DNA from: Gymnopilus junonius
Taxonomy: Eukaryota; Basidiomycota; Agaricomycetes; Agaricales; Galerinaceae
Reading direction: 5' to 3'
DNA: 64,000 nucleotides
NCBI GenBank assembly: GCA_015501075.1
Contig: JADNYJ010000009.1
Coordinates: forward strand, 62,001 to 126,000
This document shows, piece by piece, positions 45,927-60,696 of this stretch; position 1 is the stretch's first letter; each line of letters begins with the position of its first letter. The notes beneath the pieces were generated by a model. The model had not been told where the DNA came from and did no database searches. It was given only the letters and a program-made list of their open reading frames with translations. The translations under genes and the position numbers were made by a program.

Positions 45927-48046
45927 TTAATCTATAATATTAAGTTCTCTCAGACGTGCTTTGGCGAATTGATCCTTGTATGTATTCCAAATCCTGTTAA
46001 AGTATTGATTATCATTCATTACCAAAGAAAAATCCCTTTTCTCAAAGGGCGAAGGAAGAAACCGTACCGTGTAAGCTCCTCGATATACATGGTCTGTATC
46101 CGCACGATTTCCTCCAGAGTAGGCTTATCGCATTGTTGAACATGTATAGGGTGACCAACTATATCAAACCAAAACCAAACAAACGCGGCACATCAGCAAC
46201 TCTATTTCCTTCTTTCATCAAAAAGTGTTGCTGCATCATCAACTTACTAACTGCAACGATCTGTCTCCGATACGGCATAAGTCCGAGATTATCTATTCCA
46301 ATAATAAAATCATCGTTCAAGCAGAGAAAGCTCCTGATTGGAGGAAGACGCACAATTTAACAGTCCTCGCCCATGAAACAAGGGTAACGTGAAACCAAAT
46401 ATCGACTGGAACTTTCGTTGAAGGGCATACACCGTCGTTCCTTTCTCATTTGCCATTTGTTGATAAATCTATATAGAAAGAAACATTGATTAGACGAGAA
46501 CGAGGGAAGAAGTGAATTGTCATCGATCACGAACATCATTTTCACCAAAGGAAAACACCGGCACCAGGTCAGCCCTATTACACAAATATATATCATGCAT
46601 CAAGGCATGCATTTCTGACCAATGGTCGAACGAAACACGTACCCATGCTGGATAGCAATCTTTATGAACCCTAATCTAAACACAAAAGAAAAAGAAAATT
46701 AGCAAAAAAAAACAAAGTAAGCCCAGCGACGCGCACCTCTTCCTCAGCGTCAGATCGGCAGTACCAGGACGCGCACTCAGACTTTCCGCCGCGCCGCCCA
46801 CAACGATCGTAATCGCTTCACCCGGACCGCCTTTAAGTATATTCGAACACGACTGCTTGCTCACACTACACACACCCAGCGCCAGGATGATATCGCGATA
46901 GAACGGCATTTGGAAGTTGGTGGTGAGCGTTAGCAGATGGGGTTTGATACCAGGGAACGCGGCAGAGAAACCTGTGGCTAGGTGGCACGATCAAATAAAG
47001 ACAGAGTTAAGTCAGTATATGCGCGATATTTTGGGAATTTGAACATGATGGGTGTACCTTCTGTGGCGAAGGTCGCTAAAGCACCCCTATTCCAAAGTAA
47101 ACAAAGGTCAAAAGATGAACGAGGGTTCAGACGTACATGCCAATGATACCTGGAAGCAAGGGCAGTCATAAGCCAATTGAAACCTATATTAAACGCCAAC
47201 GAGGAATATAAGACGTACCGTGTGGATGATACCCAAACACATACGGCCGATCCGGAGGCAAGTCTGCTTCCTAAAATCCATCCATCCATCAGCATCCACA
47301 TCTTCACTATTTTTAAATCAAAAACGACCAAGGTCAATAAAGTACCTTCATGAATCTGTAGAAAAGGATCAGTAAAGCCCCACAGAAGAGCAGAAACCAA
47401 AATCCAGTAGAACCCAAGATCCACAAAGTAGATAAAGAGACTCACGAAGCAGGGTAATAATCCGCAAAGTACTTCCAAAATCTCATCGAGCGGAACCACT
47501 GACTAGACCTCCCTCCAAATTCAGGGGCTTGGTCGATCCAACGCGCCCAAATGTAATAAGCAGCGAGTATAGGCCAAAGGGGAGGGAATGACCTGCAGAA
47601 AGGAAGAAGAATCATCAATCATCAGTTCATCTCCCCAAAGAAAAAGCAAAACAAGTCGAGACGACAAGGAGGAGGAAGAACGTACAAAAGCAATAACCAC
47701 GCACAAACGGTGATCACGATCATAACCGACCACATCGCGACCGCGAGCATCTGCAGCCTCCTCTTCCGGGGTATCCTAGCTGGCACAAAACTTTTTTTTT
47801 AATGTTCCACAACGCACATACGTAAGTCGGTGAAGTAACCGCTAACACAGAACGCTGAAAAACTCACTTGACATTAGCATGGAGTGCCGCCACAGGGTTA
47901 GGAAGAGGCGTCGTAGCCAACTTGGATAGTCTATCTTTAGCGAGGCCGCAGATATCGTCCGCGAGCTCTTCGTAAGACTTCCGGCATGCCGCAGAGTGGT
48001 GGTCGACTCTGTTCGTGACATTGGGTCCAACGTTTCGATGCTTCAA
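45927..48046 (-). CDS. DGA1: Diacylglycerol O-acyltransferase type 2
   Basis: ER/lipid-droplet enzyme that makes triacylglycerol from diacylglycerol and acyl-CoA. The start MKHRNVGPNVTNRVDHHSAA is a soluble N-tail. A basic segment (PRKRRLQML) and the hydrophobic hairpin (LAVAMWSVMIVITVCAW, FPPLWPILAAYYIWARWID) follow. PPDRPYVFGYHPHGIIGMGA holds the catalytic HPHG motif. Further blocks are TNFQMPFYRDIILALGVCSV, ITIVVGGAAESLSARPG, LGFIKIAIQHGADLVPVFSF and GENDIYQQ. Near the end are LPLFHGRGLLNYNLGLMPYR, RQIVAVIGHPIHV and KARLRELNIID. Length and motifs are complete. Roughly nine short introns; frame intact where checked. It precedes CDC48 on the same strand with 0.75 kb between. Confidence 0.95.
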
Positions 48047-48800
48047 TGTTTCAAGTTCCGAAGTGCAAGCTTCGAGTTTCGAAGTAAAGTAAAAAAAAAG
48101 CGAAACCGAATTGCCAAGGTGGTGGACAAAAATGCAAATGGATCGTTGATGTCAGATGGATGGGATGGCCAAGCCTCTCCGAGTTGCTTTAGCCTTTTTG
48201 TAGCTGTAGTTTTGCTTTGACGGGTGTGGGGAACGAGGAAGACGACTTCAAAGGAGGTCGGGAGTAGAAGTGATTGGCGTGCACGATGACGGCGACGGTG
48301 AGGAGGAGGATGGAGGTAAGCAAGGAAAAGGGGGAGTGCTAAGAATGCATGTTGACTCCATTACGCCAAACCTGATATCATCATCGCTTCATTCATTTCA
48401 ATGCCGCACGTGAATCCGGCAACGATTTCTTAGCCCGCGCTCTACAGTCTTTTCTCCAAGTACATGCACCCTAGATTCCAAAAAATTACATGTTCCTGCA
48501 TTCATGTCGCATTGTTCTTATCTAAGAAACAAGAGAATTCGGAAGAATGATCTAATATTTGCAAATTTCAAACTAAAAACACTAATAGGAGGAAAAAGAG
48601 GTACTAAATGATACATGGGATGAATTCATGAACAACGGAATAATGGAACTCGAGCTTGGACTACCTATGCATGGAGCGAGAGAAACGGACTCGACGAAGA
48701 TGGAATGAATGCGAAGGCGATGGAGTGGGCACTGGCATTTGTATCTAGACAAATCCCAGGCCTACCCCGAAACTTTTTGCAAGCGGCGTCGAGGAGGCCT
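48047..48800. other. Intergenic region, DGAT2 promoter and CDC48 3' side
   Basis: I see no gene. It should contain the DGAT2 promoter. A 74-codon plus-strand frame at 47996 overlaps the DGAT2 start and is a shadow. Confidence 0.4.
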
Positions 48801-51826
<3,026 letters not shown>

Positions 51827-52247
51827 TGTAGAGTGTGATGTGTGTTGTGGTGGTTAAGGATAAAGATGAGGACGAGCAGAGGGGCTCTTGAAGTTTAAAA
51901 GTTGAAAGGTAAGGTGGGACGCGCGTCCTTCCTGTGACCAACACAGCCAAACTCATTTACACACGTGGCTGTCACTCGGTCAACATCCTTCCCGTTCATT
52001 CGACCACTTTCTAGCCCGACGAGTCATTGTTACTCTGCTCTACGTTGTCCGCAGTGCTCTGCGGGCCATCTATGTATTAATTTGCTATTAATCTTCTTTT
52101 TTTGTGGCCAACAACTGAAGGAAAGAGATGCCAGTGCCATAATTTCCAAGAAAAAAATGCTATGAATTGAAAATGCAGGAATATCTCGAATCCAGGATAT
52201 GGTATAAGCAATATCCAGAGAGAGGAACACCAGTCGTTGAAATTCGA
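51827..52247. other. Intergenic region, CDC48 promoter and TBCB 3' side
   Basis: Both neighbours are on the minus strand. I see no gene and no clear motif. Confidence 0.4.
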
Positions 52248-53211
52248 TCACATCTCCTCGTCTTCAAGCTCCATTTCCAAATCCTCAACAGGAAAGTTCC
52301 CCACCTTGATTTTTTCGGGCTTGACAAAGACGCCATAATTCGGCCTACAAGTGAAATATCGTTCTCCTTGTACCTTCGCAATAAATAAGAAACAGCGATG
52401 AGCATTATGGATTCAGCCTCAGATGTTCAAGATGACTCACGACCCTTCGTTCTTGCCCAATGGTTCATCATATTCGACACCGACCCAAACACCTTTACTA
52501 AACTTCGTCGGGCCAACGAAGCGCACCGTCCCTCGCTTACTCAGCCCAGGTTCCGTCGACTCGACTTCGCATCGAGACCTACTGGAATATTCATGCTCGA
52601 GGAGATCCCTCCGCCTCTGGTGTTCCTTCTTTTTCTGCGAAACGACCCATTTTATTGCGTTGTTTATAAGCAAGCACAGTATCTGTAAAAAAATCAGATC
52701 GAAGTATCAGCGATCTTATTTCCGTATTTATTTCATTTGAACTGCCCACCTCGTCTCGACGCGTAATCAGCATCGGTCAACTCAAACTTTTCAACTTGGG
52801 ACACATCCGTGAGCTGCCCAGTAAGACTCGCAGCAGGATTCGTATCATTGACCTGCAATCTCAAGTCTACCGGTTTCATCTCATAAGAATCAATATTCAA
52901 ACACCCACTTTCAAAATCTGCCAATCAGCCAAACCATAATACCCAAGCATCTTCGAATCATCCGTCAGCTCAGCGATGACTCGCGGGTCGGACTCAGAAA
53001 CCAAGAGCGTGATAGCTTGATTCGCAGCTGGTATACCAGTGATCAGCTCCAGTTTGCCCTGAATACAATCTTCAAGTTATCGAGATGCGGATCTGAGAGG
53101 TGACATTGAGCGCAAGATGGACGCTGACCTTGAGCTGTTCGACGGTGATGTGAGGTTCGATACGACGCTCAGAATGGGTATCTGGAGAGACTACAAGACG
53201 TTTACGACCAT
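52248..53211 (-). CDS. ALF1: Tubulin-folding cofactor B (CAP-Gly protein, Alf1-type)
   Basis: Chaperone that binds alpha-tubulin with cofactor E during tubulin heterodimer assembly. The N-terminal ubiquitin-like domain starts MVVNVL / [20 protein letters not shown] and continues [20 protein letters not shown] and [14 protein letters not shown] linker follows ([27 protein letters not shown]). The C-terminal CAP-Gly domain has [20 protein letters not shown] and [13 protein letters not shown], then [20 protein letters not shown]. The last residues are ELEDEEM, the acidic EEM-like tail that binds tubulin or EB1 partners. The first codons need one extra base (TTGTAG to TTGGTAG near 53194 on the complement) to run into the second block, another single-base indel. 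Short introns. Divergent from the methyltransferase gene. Confidence 0.9.
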
Positions 53212-53990
53212 TTTGAGTTGAAGGCTTTGAAAAGGGTAAGGCAAGGTTGAAGGAAGACAGACAGTTTATTTTGAGGCGCGCCTTCGACTTTACTTGATCT
53301 TATCTTATCTTACCAGCCCAGCACCCAACCAAAATTAGCTGGCACAGAAGTACTTAATTTACAAGGATTTATTTATGCAGCGGGCAAGTTGCTCCTTACA
53401 AGACATCTTGAAGCCACGACGCCCTGGTTAGAGAGCAAGAGATTACATATCAAGGGAAATCATATTTCGAGTTCAATGTTCTGTAGCACCCAGACTTCTC
53501 TCAGTTACTTGAACCCACACAAGTACATGACTTTCAGTCAATGCGCCATTCCTCTTTATATCGTCTGGGCACGTACAAGCTGTTATTGGCTAACCTGGTA
53601 CTTGTAGCTTGTAAGTAGCAGTTGAGCGGAGAAGAATACTTAGAGGCAATTAAAGAGGTTGCAAACGCGAACTAAGTGACCGTGACAAGGTCACGCAGTT
53701 CAGAAGAAACACGTTTAGAAATCGTATCGTCCGTCCTCATTTATTCCACCACATCATTAGATAAATGGCACCCCAGGTAGCTGGCACTTACCGTATGCTA
53801 ATCCTCTGAATTATAGAAAAAGGCATCGAAACGGGCACTGATACCCGCTCGGCGCTTGTTCTCACTGTCATGCATGATCTGCACTATTTACGCTGACGAC
53901 CAGAGAACTGGTAATCATCATCGTCATTGCTTATCAAGATCAACCCCAATCTGCTACCTCTCTCTCTTCCCTCTTCATAAAAAGCCAACG
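53212..53990. other. Divergent promoter region with a direct repeat
   Basis: This holds the promoters of TBCB and the methyltransferase. It includes one copy of the 95-bp repeat listed separately, about 140 bp upstream of the methyltransferase start. No gene is seen. Confidence 0.4.
53761..53854 (+). repeat. Imperfect direct repeat, copy 1
   Basis: Shares the order ATAAATGG..., GTAGCTG..., ...ATTATAG..AAAAAGGCA and AAACGGGCACT..ACCCGCT with the copy at 55019. The best-conserved block is AAACGGGCACT. Confidence 0.65.
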
Positions 53991-54822
53991 ATGTCTCAAC
54001 CCACAAACTACACACAGGGATACTCCCGCTCGACATTATCCAGCCACGCCTCCCGCACAGTCGCCTCGGACGCCTCCTTCTTAGTTCCCTACATTAAACC
54101 AACAGACAAGATCCTCGACGTCGGCTGTGGACCCGGAACCATTACCGTCGGTTCAGCGAGCTCGTACCCCAAGGCTCAGTCATCGGCATCGACATCTCCG
54201 ACTCAGTCCTCAAAGTAGCTTCAGAACTAGTCCAGAAACTCCAAAGCGAAAATAAATTAAAAGGACCCGTCTCCCTCCAACAAGCTGATCTCCTTAGAGG
54301 CCTTCCGTTCGAGGACGACACTTTCGATATTGTCTATGCTCGCAGTTGTTCCCTCACCTCCCGCCTCCGGATTTACCGGTACAAGCGCTGAAGGAGATGC
54401 GGAGGGTGTTGAAGCCCGGCGGGATCGTGGCGACTAGGGATGCTGCAGCGCAGCATTTCTTCCCCAAGTCATTGGATTTGGAAAACCTTCTGACGAAGAA
54501 CATGATCAAGGGGATAGGGTTGGAGGAATGGCCTGGTCCTACTATGGTGGCGTTGTACCGCCAGGTTGGGTTTGATGTGGATGGAGGGAAAGTGAAAGTA
54601 GGTAGTGGGACTTCTTGTCATGCGGATGCGGAGAGTCGGCATTGGTGGGCTGATGGTTTGAGCGGACGGTTGCAGAAAGGGGATCCGTTCCGAGCTAGTT
54701 GGATTGAGGCTGGGATTGAGGAGAAGACGATTGATGAGTGTGTGGCGAGATTGAAGGAGTGGGCTGAGACGCAGGATGCGTGGTATGGAATGTTGCAGAG
54801 TGAGATCGTCGCTTGGAAGTGA
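53991..54822 (+). CDS. SAM-dependent methyltransferase (UbiE-like), frame-shifted as sequenced
   Basis: Class I methyltransferase. The start MSQPTNYTQGYSRSTLSSHA is followed by ILDVGCGPGTITVG (SAM motif I) and, in the next frame, GSVIGIDISDSVLKVASELV (acidic motif). Then come ADLLRGLPFEDDTFDIVYA and, in a third frame, LFPHLPPPDLPVQALKEMRR, VLKPGGIVATRDAA and a C-terminal helical region ending QSEIVAWK. Two one-base gaps, at 54152-54153 (TT for TTT) and near 54340, account for all frame changes, with no intron needed. The gene therefore looks intronless and intact apart from indels. The substrate is unknown; such genes are often called methyltransferases of secondary metabolism or ubiquinone, and neither is shown here. 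Confidence 0.85.
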
Positions 54823-55235
54823 ACAGAGGCTACTGAAGATGGCAGGACAGTGATAACTGAGCTAAAGATTTGAATGACTGCAGATGTAACGAAAATCAAT
54901 GAAATACCGTACTGGAGAATTCCTCACAGTGTGCTGACTATCCTGCATCATTTCCTGTTCCAAAACATGAATCACTTCCTCCACCATACGATAGACATAC
55001 ATCAATAGAATCAATGAATAAATGGTCACCTCATGTAGCTGCTATATGCATACTTCTAATTCCTTCTAAATTATAGCCAAAAAGGCACCAAAACGGGCAC
55101 TACCCGCTGGTCTCTTCCTGCCATCCGCCTATAACAGTTGGTAGGAATACTGTCCAACCTAATCATCACATCAATACATCTCCAGATCATATTTCATAAA
55201 AATAAAATCACGACATCCAAAGAACCGAACGAAAT
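54823..55235. other. Convergent 3' intergenic region
   Basis: This lies between the 3' ends of the methyltransferase and thioesterase-like genes. It holds the second copy of the direct repeat and no gene. Confidence 0.4.
55019..55115 (+). repeat. Imperfect direct repeat, copy 2
   Basis: This lies about 200 bp past the methyltransferase stop, in the same orientation as the copy upstream of that gene. It shares AAATTATAG, AAAAAGGCACC and AAAACGGGCACTACCCGCT with small gaps. Confidence 0.65.
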
Positions 55236-56299
55236 CTACTCCTTGCGAATCCTGCTGAACACAACTTCTTTGGCCCTTTCTCCAGGGTCACACTTCTTGA
55301 GATTATCGTAGTCGTACCACACAAGCGCCTCCTTCGAATGAGCCACGAAAGCCTTCTGTGAAAGAGAATATGCAGACGCGGTCACGAAGAACGTTGCAGG
55401 ATCCGAATGGCCCTCAGCCAGGCGTAGAGGTCGGTATCCAATTAGAAGCTAAGAGAACAAAACAGACGGATTGATATTAACAAAACTATTTCCAGAGAAG
55501 GAAAGAAGAGGGACGGACGGTGTCAGGGTATCTAACTGGGCGACGGAATTGGACTTCTATTGATTTGAGGATTAAAGAGACTCCTTGAGCGCTGATCATC
55601 GCTGAGGCTCGGTCTGGTCCGCCGAGTTCTTCACCGAGCGAGAGCATCCAATGGATGCGAGCCTTGTGGAAATTGAAGCTTCGGTTGTACGAGAATATAG
55701 CAGGATCCTTACAGATTCAAAAAATCGAACTGATGAAATTAGTTCAAACGTTCAAGCATAAATATACGATAAATCACTCACTATAGCGCACATTATTGAC
55801 GTGTCTAGTAGCAACATAGGTAAATCCCAAGACTATAATGTCGCAGGGAAAACAACTTACTGGAACGAATCATGATCGCCCCAAACGACTCGTTGTTCCC
55901 AAAACGATCCTGGGTCTAACCCAGCCTTCAGCAATTTCCGACGCGCCTCCTCAAGAGGTTCAAGAGCCTCCACCGATTCCGACAATCCCAACGCTGCCGC
56001 CAAATGAGCTGGATCCGGGGGCGAATCTGGTGATTCCGGTCCTTGGGTACCAGGTGGAAGGTGGAATGGAGATGAAGGGTCACGGAAAGCCGCTTGGAGT
56101 TCCTATAGACGTGTCATGTAAATCTCAGTTTCATACGGCGGACTATGGACCTCCAAGAAGTAGGGGCACGGACGCTGATCGAGCTCGTTAATTTGTGGCG
56201 AGTTTGGGATCTGGGTGCGAGCGGCATTGATGTTGGTTGGCCTGCTGTTTTGCACCATCGCGATGCGTTAGACGTCCTTGACCTTAGGAGAGCAAACAT
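55236..56299 (-). CDS. Hotdog-fold thioesterase-like protein, probably mitochondrial
   Basis: The start MFALLRSRTSNASRWCKTAG is Arg/Ser-rich without acids, a good mitochondrial presequence, and ends near TSSIS at a splice donor. The next exon reads ELQAAFRDPSSPFHLPPGTQ then EARRKLLKAGLDPGSFWEQR and VVWGDHDSFQ. The following exon gives HVNNVRY and VRFFES. WGDHDxFxHVNNVRY is the 4-hydroxybenzoyl-CoA thioesterase-like active-site block, with the Asp and the helix start. Later exons read SFNFHKARIHWMLSLGEELG, SLILKSIEVQFRRPVRYPDT and LLIGYRPLRLAEGHSDPATF, then KALVWYDYDNLKK-type end, VFSRIRKE. The frame changes near 55705-55715 after RFFES, either at an intron or at an indel. Acyl substrate unknown. 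Confidence 0.8.
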
Positions 56300-56805
56300 G
56301 AGAATGGAATGGAAGGAATATGTGGTTATTTCGTTCAACGAACCAGTTGTGGTTGAAGAGAAACAATAACCGGAAGAGAGCTACTCGTATACGGCATCTC
56401 GGCTACTAAGTATCGCGTGCGAAACACGTGAAAGGCAATCATCGATGAACTTGAGAGCTTTGATCCAACGGGTGATTCTCAGAGATTCACGCTCAATTCT
56501 CAACATTGTGGTTTTGACCCAAGGTCGTGTTAAATACTGGTTTTCGCAAAAATACAAAGCTTTTCGTGCACGTAAAGCTATCTGCTAGGAATTCCACCAG
56601 CTCCAATGACAAAAGTAACTTTCTCTGGGGGCGCAACTTTCGATACGTGCGGACCAGGGGTCCCTTCCGAGCCCACTGTCTCTGGAGGAAATTATGACAA
56701 GAGCGCCACAAGTGATATCAATGGCAAGGATTGACCTTGAAGCTTATTTGACATGTGGCTAGCGTTGGCGGTGGTAGCCGTCAGGATTGGATGTTAGGAT
56801 AACCA
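56300..56805. other. Intergenic region
   Basis: Divergent space upstream of the thioesterase-like gene and the coiled-coil gene. No coding exon or motif recognised. Confidence 0.4.
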
Positions 56806-58302
56806 GTGGCAGGAACGCCAGATCCCTTTCATTCCCATTCCCTTCAACCTCCCCATCTTCTCCTTGACCGTTTCGAAAAAAATCCGCGTTCTCGAAAACC
56901 ACGGACGTCAGGCGCTGCTGGATTGTTTACTAGCCGACCACACAAAGGTGAAAGTCACTTGCCAGGGTTCACAATCTCGCACGTATGTATGCTAACATCT
57001 CCACAAGACGCAACTCAACGTCGACTCCCTTACACCACAGGGATGGGCTGAGCTGATGAAGCAAAGGCAAACCGCGCTAAGCGACACCGACGCTTGGAAT
57101 AACTTTGTCACACGAACCACGGTAGGTCCAGATACAGATACCCTGAATACTGTCATCCAGGCGCTGAAAGGTCCTAGACGTGTTCTGCTGTGCCAAAGCT
57201 AATGCTCAATGTACGACCAACAAGAAAGACCTATCCTGCCTGAGGTGCAGGCAAAAAAGGGTCGGATACGATCGGAAGATGGACTTCGTCTGCAACTACG
57301 TTGCTCAAGGGCACCTAGATATCGTGAAGAGGGTACACGCTTTATTCGACTGGTATGACAGCAAGAAGAACAGGCAGCTGCCGGCTCATCCTAAACATGC
57401 GTAGGCAAGGGCTTACCCCGCAGCAAGGAAATCCCAAAGAAGGGCAGCTCGATCCAAGGCCCTCATGGGTAAGGAAAGGGCCGCCTCGGCCATACCTGAG
57501 ATGCCACGGTCGAGCAGACGCTCGGTAGCTCAGTAAGACCTGATGACGCCGCCACCCCTGGATTGGACGATGAGGATGAAGAGGTTGGTGAAAAGGAAGA
57601 CCATGAGTACGACGAGGCGATACCAGAAGAGGAAGACAGTCCCCTCCACACAACGAGCAGCGACAAGGAGATGGGCAGCTTGGGCGGGGAGGAAGAAAAC
57701 ACGGACGAAGAAAATATGGAAGAAGAAGGGGGGTTGAATACCAAATACCAACGTTTGATGCAGGAAATTGAGGAGACCAAGGCCGCACTGGAAGAGGTTA
57801 AGAGTAACGAGAAGAAATTTGCTGAAGAAGCGGCCAAGGAAGAAAAGGCCCTGGAGAGGGACACCCGACTGATGGAAGAGCTAAGGGAAGAGCAGAAAAG
57901 CTACAAAAAGACGAAAAGCAGCTTGGGAGGCGAGATCCAGCTAGGCTGCCGTCCTGGACCGCGTTCAAGGAAGAGGAACAGAATTTAGAGCGGTTGAAGG
58001 AAGAATTACAGAGTGAAAAGAAGTTGGGTTCATGTAAGTTCTTTTGTCATTCGCCCAGTGCGCCGCGCCGCACCGTCCTCCTCCTTCCTGAGCTCATCCA
58101 CAGTCCAGGGTTCCTCTATCAGATATTCTCCCGGGCACAGGAGGCATGCACGCAAGGGGACGACTTGGTGCTGTGCATAGACCGCTTCTTGAACGAGTTT
58201 GCTCGAATCAAGAACATTGTAGTAATGTGTGAGACATTTTGGCAGGCATCGGGGTATATGGCGAAGAGGATGGCGTCTGGGGTAGAAAGAAGAGGCAATT
58301 AG
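56806..58302 (+). CDS. Hypothetical protein with Cys cluster and acidic coiled coil
   Basis: I do not recognise a named family. Pieces in order: TVSKKIRVLENHGRQALLDC; then QLNVDSLTPQGWAELMKQRQ and DTDAWNNFVTRTTV. A Cys-rich segment follows, CCAKANAQCTTNKKDLSCLR then CRQKRVGYDRKMDF. It could be a zinc-binding cluster; such motifs recur in multicopy agaricomycete genes. After an exon change comes a very acidic stretch (DDEDEEVGEKEDHEYDEAIP) and a long coiled coil (YQRLMQEIEETKAALEEVKS). The C-terminus is YMAKRMASGVERRGN. Exons are in different frames and I could not place every splice site, so the model is provisional and the gene may be partly decayed. Nuclear role is possible but unproven. 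Confidence 0.45.
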
Positions 58303-58898
58303 AAGAGAGGCCGGATGTACTAACGACTCTGTGTGTGAGACTCTGGCTTTCATACTTGCAGACTCAGACAGGGTGGACGTCTATGGAAAAATCTAATGAC
58401 ACATAAGGAATCAATTTTGAGTGGACGAAAGAAATCGCAGTTGATGGATAAATGACGATAATATTGTATTCATGAAGGCAACGCGCGACGTTTGAGGACC
58501 TCTGACTATACCTTCGAAGATCAAATAACCTGAAGTTCCGAGATCCCCTGAGTGAAATTTCGTTCTTTCCTGAGGTAACTTAAGGTCTCGATGCGGGTAA
58601 TCCATGGACCATCTCCTTCGCATTGGGGCTTACGGACGGCAATGACAGCATTATCCCTCTGGTCGAGATTGAAATGTCGCAAAAGGGCGAACCTATAAAG
58701 TATTCTGGCCAAATGAAACGTAGACCAGTCCTTTCTTGCTTTCAACTTTCATCGTCCAGGTCCTGGTGATCCCCTTGCTGTGCAGTACACCCTATCCCCG
58801 CTTTCTTTCTCGCTATTGCGACCGGTCATAGCTTTGCTTCTCGTACGTTGAACGAACACTACTAGCTCACGTTCACTTGGTCCTCCTATTTTTCCACA
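58303..58898. other. Intergenic region / promoter of the secreted protein gene
   Basis: No supported gene. The last ~150 bp before 58899 are pyrimidine-rich (cctatccccgctttctttct), as is common in highly expressed fungal promoters. Confidence 0.4.
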
Positions 58899-60696
58899 AT
58901 GCCTGCGATCTGTGCTCGATTCGCTGTCCTTGCTCTGTTCTATTGTCTTTCGACTCACTGGCTTTCATCTATTCCTACCGCTCATGCGGCTGTCATATCG
59001 CGCGGCGCTCAGTCATCGGGTTCTCCTTTCGACGACGACGCTTCGCACTCCCAACACGTCTTTCCTTGGTCGAGGGTGAAGCCTGGCATTTCCCAAAATC
59101 AGGATCACTCCAGGAGGTGGCTCAGCGAGAATACCCAGAGGCGACATAAGGTGGTCAGTTTTCTGGCACGGCTCTTGTTCGTCTGTGGCTGACATGACTA
59201 CTGCTCGGTCATTAGAGATCGGAGGGTTTCTTCGCTAGCAACCCTTTCCATCGTCTTGCTGACGCTTTCACGTCTCTACTGAAGGGCCACCACAAGCGCT
59301 CTCACAAGACGATCACGATCCCGAATGATCATGGAAGCCTCTATGTTCTCTCGCACTCTCGTCGCGCCGACACGCCCCAATGGGTATCCAGGCCGAACTC
59401 AACTGCTACACAAGGTCAACCTGGATACGTCGACATTCAGGTGTGTTGGCTTCCAAGTTGGATTATTGACGTTGCTGACAAGAAGAGCAGAGTTCGCCCA
59501 ATGATTCCACACAGCCAGGTGTTAGGATTGCTTCTTTGGTTCTTCAGGTCGTGGATGGCACCCACATCCTCAACGCATCGCAGAATAATCGAACTCGGTT
59601 ATACTTGGTCAACGCTCAGGATCCAACGACGAGAGGGTCCGAAGCTGGAGGTGGAGATGATATTCAGGTTTTCATGAAGATCCCCCAACTTGCCAACTTC
59701 CAGGATTACTGCGCGACGTACGACCCCAACCCGAACGGCACAGAACCCATGACGATGCAGTCATGCTTTGAGAACAACGTCTCCAACAACGCCTACAATG
59801 CCTCTAACCCACACGCAAGCCAGACTTTCCTGTACAACGAAAGGTCGGGGCAGATTCGTCCAACATGGTTTTCAGGCGAAGATGATGGGACAGACGGCAA
59901 CAACACCACGACCACAGCACAAGGTGCCTACCCTCAGCGACCTGGATCACCGCAAGGTCCGCAAGGCCAACGCCCAGGATTCGGCTCTCGAAATACCAAC
60001 GCACAGAATGTCACTTTGATCTTCGTTCCGGCTGGAAATTTCGGAGCGGCTGACATCAGCGAAAGCACTTCAGCTTCAGCTTCGCTGGCGACGGCCACCT
60101 TGACCACGACTGTGACGGTTTACGCTAGCGCTACTGGGTCATCCGCGTTCTTGTCTGCCTCTTCCTCTTCCACTTCTACATCTTCTGGCACGTCTCCCAG
60201 CGCGAGTGGCATGGGCGTGGAAGCTGTAGGTGGTATTCCCGTCCTGGGCAGCATGATACCTTCTCTGCCTGTTTCTGCACCTGTTTCTCCGCCTACGCCA
60301 GGTGTGGCGAATGGAACGACTTCAGCGTCTGTGTCAGGTTCTGCTGCATCGACCTCTACATCCGCCTCTTCGATAGGTGCTGCCGCCATAACTGTGTCCC
60401 CCGACGCCGTTTCATCTTCGAGCGTTGCTTCTGCTTCTGCTTCCACCTCCACATCGATCAACGCAACAGCCATCGCAGCTAGCATTGCCGCTTCCGCTGA
60501 TGCTTCCTATTCTTCATGGTCCAGTGCCTATGCCGCGTCCTCTACTGGCGCAGCTGCTAGTGCTAGTCCTTCAAGCACTTTCATGGCTGCTGTTTTGAGC
60601 AGAAGGAGGATGCCGCGAAAGAGAGCTGCCAAACCGGACAAGACGCCTGTCAGCACGGATCCTTATAGCTGGAATTTCAAGCCGGAGCCCATGTAA
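58899..60696 (+). CDS. Secreted Ser/Ala/Thr-rich protein, basidiomycete-type
   Basis: The start MPAICARFAVLALFYCLSTH opens a signal peptide (continuing WLSSIPTAHAA). Two further exons give FFASNPFHRLADAFTSLLKG and PGYVDIQVVDGTHILNASQN, with several N-glycosylation sequons. A conserved-looking globular part includes IPQLANFQDYCATYDPNPNG, MTMQSCFENNVSNNA (Cys pair) and SQTFLYNERSGQIRPTWFSG. Then comes TTTTVTVYASAT-type sequence and a 200-residue Ser/Ala tract expected to be heavily O-mannosylated. The end RKRAAKPDKTPVSTDPYSWN is basic, with no GPI signal, so it is probably soluble or wall-bound. I know of no enzymatic function. Exon joins at 59154/59217 and 59441/59547 are clean; frame intact. 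Confidence 0.8.

Noticed and set aside
53991..54822. Methyltransferase as a true pseudogene
   Set aside because: Only two one-base gaps interrupt otherwise well-preserved sequence, the same type of change as in essential genes of this window, so sequence error is the simpler reading.
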